DNA of 5,672 bases from JBGCDD01 sp045105075 (GTDB taxonomy: Bacteria > Pseudomonadota > Alphaproteobacteria > Rhodobacterales > Rhodobacteraceae), in the NCBI GenBank assembly GCA_045105075.1, contig JBGCDD010000148.1, positions 1 to 5,672 on the forward strand, read 5' to 3'. Of the stretch, positions 1-5,672 are shown piece after piece (position 1 is the stretch's first letter; each line of letters begins with the position of its first letter). The position numbers and the translations under genes were made by a program. A model generated the notes under the pieces. The model saw nothing but the letters and a program-made list of their open reading frames with translations. It was not told the origin of the DNA and made no database searches.

Positions 1-1
1 G

Positions 2-337
2 GTCGCGTGCTATACCCCGGCGTCGGATGTGGCTTTGTGGTTCATGTATCAGCCGCTTTTGATGAACAAATCGACCTTTGATGGCCTGAGCGAAGCCCAG
101 CAGGCCGCGATTATGTCAGGCGCCGAAAAGGCCGAAGCACACTATCTGGCCGAAGCCAAAAAGCAAGACGCAGCTTCGGTTGAAGTGTTCAAAAAAGCCG
201 GTGTTGAGATCGCCCAGATGACGGCCGAAGACTTTGCCGCTTGGCGCGCGATTGCGCAGGAAACCTCGTACAAAGCGTTCCTGTCAGATGTGTCGGACGG
301 GCAAGAACTGCTGGATCTGGCCTTCGCGGTCGAGTGA
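2..337 (+). CDS. dctP: TRAP transporter substrate-binding protein, DctP family (5' partial)
   Basis: This is the C-terminal 111 residues of a periplasmic binding protein that delivers a carboxylate to the TRAP membrane subunits encoded next to it. The reading frame is open to the left edge, so the start, signal peptide and most of the ligand site are outside the window; a GTG at 29 is internal and not a real start. The visible part has the usual DctP C-terminal pattern: a hydrophobic strand around the residues LWFMYQPLLMNKSTFDGL, then SEAQQAAI opening a long amphipathic helix rich in Ala, Glu and Lys, and a second helix near the end (TAEDFAAWRAIAQETSYKAF). DctP proteins are normally about 320-340 residues, so about one third is present. 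The family call rests on this pattern plus the adjacent dctQ and dctM. Malonate as ligand is inferred from the downstream genes, because the conserved ligand-binding arginine is not visible. Confidence 0.88.
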   Translation, partial: VACYTPASDVALWFMYQPLLMNKSTFDGLSEAQQAAIMSGAEKAEAHYLAEAKKQDAASVEVFKKAGVEIAQMTAEDFAAWRAIAQETSYKAFLSDVSDGQELLDLAFAVE

Positions 338-344
338 TCAAAAA

Positions 345-369
345 TCAGGGGCGGCGCGTTCGCCCCTGA
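345..369 (+). promoter_or_regulatory. Intercistronic stem-loop between dctP and dctQ
   Basis: TCAGGGGCG at 345-353 pairs perfectly with CGCCCCTGA at 361-369. This gives a 9-bp stem with seven G-C pairs and a 7-base loop; a further G-U pair at 354/360 is possible. It begins 7 bases after the dctP stop and is not followed by a T run on the plus strand, so it is not a standard intrinsic terminator for the operon. A stable hairpin here could protect the 3' end of a dctP transcript or cause partial termination, giving more binding protein than membrane subunits. That role is inferred; the inverted repeat itself is seen directly. Confidence 0.7.
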
Positions 370-393
370 CCCAAACGCCCCCCCTCGAAAAAC

Positions 394-399
394 GGAGAG
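394..399 (+). promoter_or_regulatory. Ribosome binding site of dctQ
   Basis: GGAGAG lies 4 bases upstream of the ATG at 404, rather close but usable. It supports that ATG as the dctQ start and shows that dctQ, after the 66-base gap, can initiate independently of dctP translation. Confidence 0.6.
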
Positions 400-403
400 C
401 CGC

Positions 404-952
404 ATGGCCATCCAATCCTCGGCAGCCACTGCGCGCGCCGGCAACAACCCCTTTTTGCGCATCGTCGGCGCCCTGTCGACACTGGCGGGCTGGTGTTCGG
501 CGGGCATGATCATGGCGGCGGTTTTCATCACCTGCCAGATGATCTTTATCCGCTCGGTGCTGAACGGCTCGACCATCTGGCAGACCGAGGCTGTGGTCTA
601 TCTGGTGATCGCTGCCACGTTGATCGGGCTGCCCTATGTGCAACGTTTGCGCGGCCATGTGAACGTCGATCTGGTGCCACTGGCGCTGCCACGGCGGGCG
701 CGGTTTGCGATGTTCATGCTGACCATGGGCCTGTCGATTGCGATTGTCGCGGTGATGCTGTTTTACGGTTATGAATACTGGCATTTCGCCTGGGATCGCG
801 GTTGGCGCTCGGACACGGTTTGGGGCGTCAAGCTGTGGATCCCTTACCTTGCGCTGCCGGTGGGCTTTGCGCTGTTGTTGCTGCAACTGATTGCTGATCT
901 GGTCGCGGTGATCATCGGCGTCGACAAACCCTTTGGACTGGAGGACAGCTGA
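404..952 (+). CDS. dctQ: TRAP transporter small permease subunit, DctQ family
   Basis: This is the small inner-membrane subunit of a tripartite ATP-independent periplasmic transporter; it binds the large subunit DctM and helps scaffold it. The 182-residue protein has the usual family length. It shows four hydrophobic segments at about residues 27-49, 61-80, 101-121 and 145-172, matching the four-helix DctQ fold. After the second helix the motif RLRGHVNVDL (81-90) corresponds to the conserved basic-Gly-His-x-x-Val-Asp signature of the family. The N-terminal 17 residues are polar and there is no cleavable signal peptide. The ATG is supported by GGAGAG 4 bases upstream. Its stop codon overlaps the dctM start by one base (TGATG), which indicates coupled synthesis of the two subunits that form the membrane complex. 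The substrate is not readable from this subunit; malonate is inferred from the downstream genes. Confidence 0.93.
   Translation: MAIQSSAATARAGNNPFLRIVGALSTLAGWCSAGMIMAAVFITCQMIFIRSVLNGSTIWQTEAVVYLVIAATLIGLPYVQRLRGHVNVDLVPLALPRRARFAMFMLTMGLSIAIVAVMLFYGYEYWHFAWDRGWRSDTVWGVKLWIPYLALPVGFALLLLQLIADLVAVIIGVDKPFGLEDS
940..945 (+). promoter_or_regulatory. Ribosome binding site of dctM
   Basis: GGAGGA, a near-perfect Shine-Dalgarno sequence, ends 6 bases before the ATG at 952 and lies inside the last codons of dctQ. It fixes the dctM start at the TGATG overlap and is the strongest ribosome binding site in the window. Confidence 0.75.
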
Positions 953-2268
953 TGGATCCGCTTTTGCTGGGCGCGATGGTCGCCGTCTTTACCATACTTG
1001 TGCTGTTTTCCGGCGTGTCGGTCGCGCTGGGGCTACTGATCGTGTCGGCTGGGTTTTTGATTGTTTTCGACGGCATGCGCTCGCTCGAACTGATGCCCGA
1101 GATCCTGTTTGGCAAACTCGATAACTTTGCGCTGCTGTCGATCCCGATGTTCATTATTATGGGGGCGGCGATTGCCTCGACCCGGGCCGGCGCCGACCTT
1201 TACGAGGCCCTTGAGCGGTGGCTGACCCGCGTGCCCGGCGGGTTGGTCGTCTCTAACCTTGGGGCCTGCGCGCTGTTTTCGGCTATGTCAGGATCGAGCC
1301 CGGCGACCTGTGCAGCCATCGGCAAAATGGGCATCCCCGAGATGCGCAAACGCGGCTATCCCGATGGCATCGCGGCGGGCTCCATCGCGGCGGGCGGCAC
1401 GCTGGGTATTCTGATCCCGCCCTCGGTCACCATGATTGTCTATGGCATCGCCACCGAAACCTCGATTGGGCGGCTGTTTCTGGCCGGTGTCATTCCGGGG
1501 CTTCTGCTGGTGGCGCTGTTCATGGCCTGGTCGCTTTATGCCACCTGGCGCTCGGGCGATGCGGCGGTGCTGTCGGCGGGCAGCTACACCTGGGCCGAAA
1601 AGTTCGAGATCCTGCCCCGCGTGCTGCCCTTTGTCGCGATCATCGTTGGCGTGCTTTATGCGATGTATGGCGGCATCGCCACCCCGTCGGAAACCGCCGC
1701 TGTTGGCGCGTTGCTGTGCCTGTTGATCGCGATGATCATCTATCGGCTGTGGAACCCGCGCGATCTGTGGGTGGTGCTGCGCGACAGCACAAAAGAGTCG
1801 GTGATGATCCTGTTTATCATCGGGGCGGCGGGCGTGTTCAGCTATATGTTGTCGTCGCTGTTCATCACCCAATCAATCGCCGAATGGATCGGCACGCTGG
1901 ATGTAAACCGGTGGGTTTTGATGGGCGCCGTTAACCTGTTTTTGCTGGTGGCCGGGTTTTTCCTACCCCCCGTCGCGGTGATCCTGATGGCTGCGCCGAT
2001 CCTGTTGCCGATCATCATCACCGCCGGGTTTGATCCGATCTGGTTTGCGGTGATCCTGACGATCAACATGGAGATCGGGCTGATTTCGCCGCCCGTGGGG
2101 CTGAACCTATATGTGATCAACGGCATCGCGCCGGACATTTCTTTAAAGACCATCCTGATGGGCTCACTGCCCTTTGTGGCCTGCATGGTGCTGGCGATCA
2201 TCCTGTTGTGCCTGTTTCCCGGGCTGGCCACCTGGCTGCCCGATGCCGTGATGGGCCCGGCCATATGA
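952..2268 (+). CDS. dctM: TRAP transporter large permease subunit, DctM family
   Basis: This is the large inner-membrane subunit that moves substrate across the membrane, normally driven by a sodium gradient (family knowledge). The 438-residue product is hydrophobic throughout, with about 11-12 membrane segments, and matches the usual DctM length of about 425-440. Conserved motifs are in order: SGSSPAT (113-119), IPEMRKRGYP (128-137), GGTLGILIPPS (148-158) followed by MIVYGIATETSIGRLF, GGIATPSETAAVGA (240-253), and NMEIGLISPPVGLNLYV (372-388). The SGSS and ISPPVG segments are the signature hairpin regions of this transporter superfamily. The start is fixed by GGAGGA 6 bases upstream. The gene overlaps dctQ by one base and overlaps the malonyl-CoA decarboxylase start by four bases (ATGA), so transporter and catabolic enzyme are directly coupled. 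No frameshift or missing motif was seen. Confidence 0.96.
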   Translation: MDPLLLGAMVAVFTILVLFSGVSVALGLLIVSAGFLIVFDGMRSLELMPEILFGKLDNFALLSIPMFIIMGAAIASTRAGADLYEALERWLTRVPGGLVVSNLGACALFSAMSGSSPATCAAIGKMGIPEMRKRGYPDGIAAGSIAAGGTLGILIPPSVTMIVYGIATETSIGRLFLAGVIPGLLLVALFMAWSLYATWRSGDAAVLSAGSYTWAEKFEILPRVLPFVAIIVGVLYAMYGGIATPSETAAVGALLCLLIAMIIYRLWNPRDLWVVLRDSTKESVMILFIIGAAGVFSYMLSSLFITQSIAEWIGTLDVNRWVLMGAVNLFLLVAGFFLPPVAVILMAAPILLPIIITAGFDPIWFAVILTINMEIGLISPPVGLNLYVINGIAPDISLKTILMGSLPFVACMVLAIILLCLFPGLATWLPDAVMGPAI

Positions 2269-3512
2269 CCCTGTTTGCCGATATCCTGACCAGCGTGTTT
2301 GAACGCGGCGTGCGGTTTTCCTATGGCGCCGCCAAGGATGACCGCACGATCAGCGAATTGTGCACGGCGCTGGTGGGCACAGCGGGCGAGGGCGCGGGAT
2401 TGTCGATCGCAGGCAAAGTGCTGGACCGCTATCAAGGCTTTGATGACGATGAGAAACGGGCCTTCTTTGACCACCTTGCAACAGCGATGAATATCGACCC
2501 TGACACTGTGCGTCAGACCCTTCTGGCCTATGAGACCGACCCCAGCAAAGCCAGCTATCGCGCGTTCATGACCGCCTCGGAACCGCCGCGTCAAGAATTG
2601 ATCCGCCGGTTGAACATGGTGCCGGGTGCGACCGAAATTCTGGTGAAAATGCGCGCCGATCTGTTGCGGTTGGGGCGGAACGATCCGCAGCTTCAGGCGC
2701 TGGATATGGATTTCCGCCATTTGTTAGCGTCCTGGTTCAATCGCGGTTTTCTGGTGCTGCGTCCAATCAACTGGAACAGCCCTGCGTTGATTTTGGACAA
2801 GATCATCGCCTACGAGGCCGTGCACGCGATCCAAAGCTGGGACGATCTGCGCCGCCGCCTGAAACCCGAAGACCGGCGCTGTTTTGCGTTCTTTCACCCG
2901 GCCATGCCAGACGAGCCGCTGATTTTTGTCGAGGTGGCGTTAACCAAGGGCGTGCCCGGTTCGGTTCAGGGGCTTTTGGCCGAAGACCGCGCCGCCATCG
3001 CCGCCGAACAGGCCGACACAGCGGTGTTTTATTCCATCTCGAATTGTCAGGCGGGGCTGGCCAGCATTTCCTTTGGCAACTCTCTGATCAAACAGGTGGC
3101 ACGTGATCTGGCCGGTCAATTGGCGCAGCTGAAAACCTTTGTCACGCTGTCGCCGATCCCCGGTCTGGTGGCCTGGCTTGAGGATATGGGCGCGCCTTAT
3201 GATGCCAGCGACGCGGACCAGATGCAGGCGCTCGCCGCGCGTTATCTGTTGCACGCCAAAGGCAAGGACGGACGCCCGCGTGATCCGGTGGCGCGGTTCC
3301 ATCTGGGCAATGGCGCGATGGTTCACGCAGTGCACGCGCGCGCCGACATTTCCGACAAAGGCCAGGCCCAATCGGGCGGAACCATGGTGAACTACCTTTA
3401 TGACCTTGATAAGGTCTCGGAATATCACGAAGGCTTTGCCAGCGCGAATATCGTGGTCGCCACACCGGCGGTCAAATCTCTGGCGCAAACCGCAAAACGC
3501 TCTGCAGCATAA
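2265..3512 (+). CDS. matA: Malonyl-CoA decarboxylase (MCD/MatA family)
   Basis: This cytoplasmic enzyme converts malonyl-CoA to acetyl-CoA and CO2. The 415-residue protein has an N-terminal helical part (about 1-165, the MCD_N-type oligomerisation region) and a C-terminal acyltransferase-like catalytic part (about 165-395). Hallmarks include LRPINWNSPA (165-174), FVEVALTKGVP (221-231), FYSISNCQAGL (255-265), LSPIPG (295-300), FHLGNGA (345-351) and a late NYLYDL (376-381). In the human enzyme the catalytic residues are Ser329 and His423; here they correspond to a serine of YSIS (257 or 259) and to His346, by motif matching. No peroxisomal C-terminal signal is present, as expected in bacteria. 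The ATG at 2265 lies in an ATGA overlap with the dctM stop. There is no good Shine-Dalgarno sequence, so translation probably depends on coupling to dctM. Length is slightly below some rhizobial MatA proteins, with no core motif missing. Confidence 0.94.
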   Translation: MTLFADILTSVFERGVRFSYGAAKDDRTISELCTALVGTAGEGAGLSIAGKVLDRYQGFDDDEKRAFFDHLATAMNIDPDTVRQTLLAYETDPSKASYRAFMTASEPPRQELIRRLNMVPGATEILVKMRADLLRLGRNDPQLQALDMDFRHLLASWFNRGFLVLRPINWNSPALILDKIIAYEAVHAIQSWDDLRRRLKPEDRRCFAFFHPAMPDEPLIFVEVALTKGVPGSVQGLLAEDRAAIAAEQADTAVFYSISNCQAGLASISFGNSLIKQVARDLAGQLAQLKTFVTLSPIPGLVAWLEDMGAPYDASDADQMQALAARYLLHAKGKDGRPRDPVARFHLGNGAMVHAVHARADISDKGQAQSGGTMVNYLYDLDKVSEYHEGFASANIVVATPAVKSLAQTAKRSAA

Positions 3513-3515
3513 GGA
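3512..3515 (+). promoter_or_regulatory. Ribosome binding site of matB overlapping the decarboxylase stop
   Basis: AGGA shares its first base with the TAA stop of the decarboxylase gene (3510-3512) and ends 8 bases before the matB ATG at 3524. A ribosome terminating on the decarboxylase gene therefore sits on the matB binding site, which favours re-initiation. Confidence 0.55.
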
Positions 3516-3523
3516 CCCGCGCC

Positions 3524-5041
3524 ATGGCCAACCCGCTTTTTGACACTCTCTTTGGTCGCCATTCGGGCAATGACGCGCCGTTTTTACACCTTGGGGATGG
3601 TGGCACGATCAGCTACCGCGCGTTTCTGGCCCTGACCGCGCAGATCGCGCATGTGCTTGGGGCGTGCGGTGTGCGCCCCGGTGACCGTGTGGCCGCGCAG
3701 ATCGAAAAGTCACCACAGGCGCTGGCGCTTTATGCGGCCTGTGCACAGACCGGCGCGGTGTTTTTACCGCTCAACACCGCTTACACCGTCGACGAGCTGA
3801 CGTATTTTATCGAAAACAGCGGCGCGGTGCTGGTGATCTGCGATCAACGTCAGCATGGCGGCCTTAGCCCGGTGACCAAGGCGCTGAACGCGCGACTTGA
3901 AACATTGAACGGCGATGGCACAGGCTCGCTGATGGACCTGGCCGCCGGGAAGGCCACGCAGTTTGACACCGTGGCGCGCAGCATCGATGATCTGGCCGCG
4001 TTTCTGTACACGTCGGGCACCACGGGGCGCTCGAAAGGGGCGATGCTGACCCAGGAAAACCTGCTGTCAAACGCCGAAACGCTGGTGGACTACTGGCAGT
4101 TCAGCGCCGATGATGTGCTGCTGCACGCGCTGCCGATCTTTCACACCCATGGGCTGTTTGTGGCCACCAACATCACGCTGATCGCGGGCGGGTCGATGAT
4201 CTTTTTGCCGCGTTTTGACGCCGAACAGGTGATTGATCTGCTGCCAAAAGCCACCAGCATGATGGGCGTGCCGACCTTTTACACCCGGCTTTTGGACCAG
4301 CCCGGGTTCAACCGCGATCTGGTGGCGCATTTTCGCCTGTTCGTGTCGGGCAGTGCGCCGCTGTTGGCCGAAACCCACGACCGTTTTGCCGCCACCACCG
4401 GGCACCGTATTCTGGAACGCTATGGCATGACGGAAACCAATATGAACACCTCCAACCCCTATGATGGCGAGCGGCGCGCTGGCACGGTTGGCTTTGCGCT
4501 GCCCGGGGTCGAGCTGATCATCACCGATGCCAAAACCGGCGCGCCGGTGCCCGAGGGCGAGGTTGGCCAGATCGAGGTGCGCGGGGCGAATGTGTTCAAA
4601 GGGTACTGGCAGATGCCGGAAAAAACCGCCGCCGAGCTGCGCGAGAACGGCTTTTTCATCACCGGCGATTTGGGGTCGATCGATGATCAGGGCTATGTTC
4701 ATATCGTCGGGCGCGACAAGGATCTGATCATTTCCGGCGGGTACAATATTTACCCCAAAGAGATCGAGCTGGTGCTGGATGATCAACCCGGCGTTCTGGA
4801 AAGCGCTGTGATCGGCGTGCCGCATCGCGATTTTGGCGAAACCGCAGTGGGTATTCTGGTGGCCGAAAAGGGCGCCGAGATTGACCACGCAGCTATCGAA
4901 AGTGCCGTTCAGACCGCGTTGGCGCGCTTCAAGCACCCGCGTCAGCTGATCGTGGTCGACGCGCTGCCGCGCAACACCATGGGCAAGGTGCAAAAGAACC
5001 TGCTGCGCACAGAGTACAAGGATCTGTTCCAGCCCACCTGA
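3524..5041 (+). CDS. matB: Malonyl-CoA synthetase (malonate-CoA ligase)
   Basis: MatB activates malonate in the cytoplasm: malonate + CoA + ATP gives malonyl-CoA + AMP + PPi. Many MatB enzymes also accept methylmalonate. The 505-residue protein has the full ANL (acyl-adenylate-forming) architecture: a large N-domain to about residue 396 and a small C-domain after it. Visible core motifs are the phosphate-binding loop YTSGTTGRSKG (162-172), HTHGLFVATN (207-216), SGSAPLLAETH (275-285), ERYGMTETNMNTSNPYDG (298-315), TGDLG (380-384), GRDKDLIISGGYNIYPKEIE (396-415), and PRNTMGKVQKN (482-492) with catalytic Lys488. Arg299 in ERYGMTE is at the position used by known MatB proteins to hold the free carboxylate of malonate; together with MNTSNPYDG it separates MatB from ordinary fatty acyl-CoA or acetyl-CoA synthetases. 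The gene starts 11 bases after the decarboxylase stop and is the last gene of the operon. It converges on an unknown minus-strand gene 22 bases away. Confidence 0.95.
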   Translation: MANPLFDTLFGRHSGNDAPFLHLGDGGTISYRAFLALTAQIAHVLGACGVRPGDRVAAQIEKSPQALALYAACAQTGAVFLPLNTAYTVDELTYFIENSGAVLVICDQRQHGGLSPVTKALNARLETLNGDGTGSLMDLAAGKATQFDTVARSIDDLAAFLYTSGTTGRSKGAMLTQENLLSNAETLVDYWQFSADDVLLHALPIFHTHGLFVATNITLIAGGSMIFLPRFDAEQVIDLLPKATSMMGVPTFYTRLLDQPGFNRDLVAHFRLFVSGSAPLLAETHDRFAATTGHRILERYGMTETNMNTSNPYDGERRAGTVGFALPGVELIITDAKTGAPVPEGEVGQIEVRGANVFKGYWQMPEKTAAELRENGFFITGDLGSIDDQGYVHIVGRDKDLIISGGYNIYPKEIELVLDDQPGVLESAVIGVPHRDFGETAVGILVAEKGAEIDHAAIESAVQTALARFKHPRQLIVVDALPRNTMGKVQKNLLRTEYKDLFQPT

Positions 5042-5063
5042 CAGCGCATCCGCGCCGCCGGGG

Positions 5064-5672
5064 CTATCCGAAAATCCCGAAACCGGTGTCGGAATCGCTG
5101 TCCTCGTCCTGATCAGGCGTCTCGGGCGGCGCATAGTGTTTGGCGACCGCGTCCAACGCCTGATTGCGGCGCGCGCACAGGGCGCTGAGCCTATCGCTGA
5201 TCAAGTCTTTCCCTTCCGCCAGCGCCATAATCTGCAACTTGTGATAGAGTTTGAACAGCGTTTCGTGCGCCGCCAGCATCATCGCGCTGTGGCTTTTCAA
5301 GGCTTTGACACGCGTCATCGTGTCTTCGGCGACGGCCGCGTTGTTGGAGCTTCCGATCAGCTCAGCCGGAAAGCCCTTTGTCAGCCAATCCCAGACCCAC
5401 CCGCGGATCAATTGCGGTTTGAAGTACTTGAGATAGGCCTCGCCCACATGGTCTGGCCCCTCTTTGCCATGGACCAGATTGTCGCACCGTTCGATCATCG
5501 AGCCATCGCCATGGAGCTTTTCACAGTCACTGCATTGCGACGAAATACCAAAGCGCACCAGGCTTGATGATCCCACAACCGAGTTCAGTTGCGAAAAACC
5601 GGGTACCGTCAGGGAATTGGGGTTGTACGGGAAACGACCAATATTTTCGCACCCCTCGACGGCCTGCAATTC
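5064..5672 (-). CDS. Hypothetical protein with cysteine cluster and acidic C-terminus (5' partial)
   Basis: I do not recognise this family. The frame is open to the right edge, giving 202 visible residues; the true start probably lies outside the window, since the first candidate (TTG at 5669) has no visible upstream context. Numbering from the edge, the N-terminal part is polar and rich in Ser, Asn and Gly. A cysteine cluster follows: C47-x2-C50, H54 and C63 (CSDCEKLH, then IERC), which could bind a metal or form disulfides. Next is an aromatic patch, RGWVWDWLTKGFP (90-102), then about 70 mostly helical residues (112-181). The C-terminus is acidic (DQDEDSDSD) and ends GFGIFG. There are no membrane segments and no recognised catalytic motif. 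Hand-counted G+C for 5101-5640 is about 57%, compared with 60-68% in several sampled lines of the mat operon, although some operon lines are just as low. It converges on matB and is unlikely to belong to that pathway. The minus frame is preferred over an opposite-strand frame (5136-5567) because it is longer, open to the edge, and has a more protein-like composition. Confidence 0.7.
   Translation of the reverse strand, partial: ELQAVEGCENIGRFPYNPNSLTVPGFSQLNSVVGSSSLVRFGISSQCSDCEKLHGDGSMIERCDNLVHGKEGPDHVGEAYLKYFKPQLIRGWVWDWLTKGFPAELIGSSNNAAVAEDTMTRVKALKSHSAMMLAAHETLFKLYHKLQIMALAEGKDLISDRLSALCARRNQALDAVAKHYAPPETPDQDEDSDSDTGFGIFG

Noticed and set aside
29..337. A short 102-residue gene starting at the GTG at 29
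   Set aside because: The same frame is open to the left edge and the protein pattern continues upstream (YTPASDVALW), so this is the end of a longer dctP and not a small gene.
378..384. Run of seven C residues upstream of dctQ as a possible slippage or regulatory element
   Set aside because: It lies in noncoding sequence, so it cannot shift a reading frame, and a short C run is unremarkable at this base composition.
2208..2264. A 19-residue N-terminal extension of the decarboxylase from a GTG at 2208
   Set aside because: It would overlap dctM by 61 bases, it encodes a Pro/Arg/His/Gly-rich stretch typical of out-of-frame reading, and the ATG at 2265 gives a classic ATGA overlap and a normal N-terminus.
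1842..2720. Minus-strand open frame opposite the dctM end and decarboxylase start (292 codons)
   Set aside because: It spans the junction of two real plus-strand genes and has no recognisable domain or supported start; it is a shadow frame.
5044..5055. GCGC/GCGC inverted repeat as a terminator after matB
   Set aside because: The stem is only 4 bp, cannot be extended, and has no T run on either strand; a repeat this short is expected by chance in GC-rich sequence.
4067..5134. Long minus-strand open frame opposite matB (355 codons)
   Set aside because: It is antisense to a confidently identified matB with all family motifs. The product is rich in His, Gln, Arg and Gly with no recognisable domain, as expected for a shadow frame in GC-rich DNA.
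5136..5567. Plus-strand open frame opposite the hypothetical minus-strand gene (143 codons)
   Set aside because: The product is rich in Arg, Gln, His and Phe like other shadow frames here. The minus-strand frame is longer, open to the edge and has more natural composition. Some doubt remains because neither product was recognised.

Overview
The window looks like chromosomal DNA of an alphaproteobacterium, most likely a Rhodobacterales (Roseobacter/Rhodobacter-type) organism. The reasons are a G+C content of roughly 60%, GC-rich third codon positions, a tightly packed operon, and a TRAP transporter of the kind abundant in that group. This placement is inferred from gene content and style, not from a marker gene.

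Positions 1-5041 hold one plus-strand operon that reads as a complete malonate-use module. In order it contains: the C-terminal third of a TRAP substrate-binding protein (DctP type, cut by the window edge); the small TRAP membrane subunit (DctQ, 404-952); the large TRAP permease subunit (DctM, 952-2268); malonyl-CoA decarboxylase (MCD/MatA, 2265-3512); and malonyl-CoA synthetase (MatB, 3524-5041). The simplest pathway is as follows. DctP captures a dicarboxylate (malonate by context) in the periplasm, and DctQM imports it using an ion gradient. MatB joins it to CoA at the cost of ATP going to AMP, and MCD removes CO2 to give acetyl-CoA. Junctions from dctQ onward are a 1-base overlap, a 4-base ATGA overlap and an 11-base gap, so the proteins are probably translationally coupled. 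The only real gap is the 66 bases between dctP and dctQ, which hold a perfect 9-bp GC-rich stem-loop. That element may set a higher level of binding protein than of membrane subunits.

Positions 5064-5672 hold a minus-strand gene of unknown function that converges on matB and runs off the right edge. The visible part has a cysteine cluster, a helical middle and an acidic C-terminal tail. Only 22 bases separate the two stop codons, and I see no convincing terminator there.

No RNA genes, mobile elements, CRISPR arrays or regulator genes are visible. The operon promoter and the start of dctP lie left of the window. The mat module is a known type of system, so I do not claim a new one. The least explained items are the converging unknown gene and the dctP-dctQ stem-loop.
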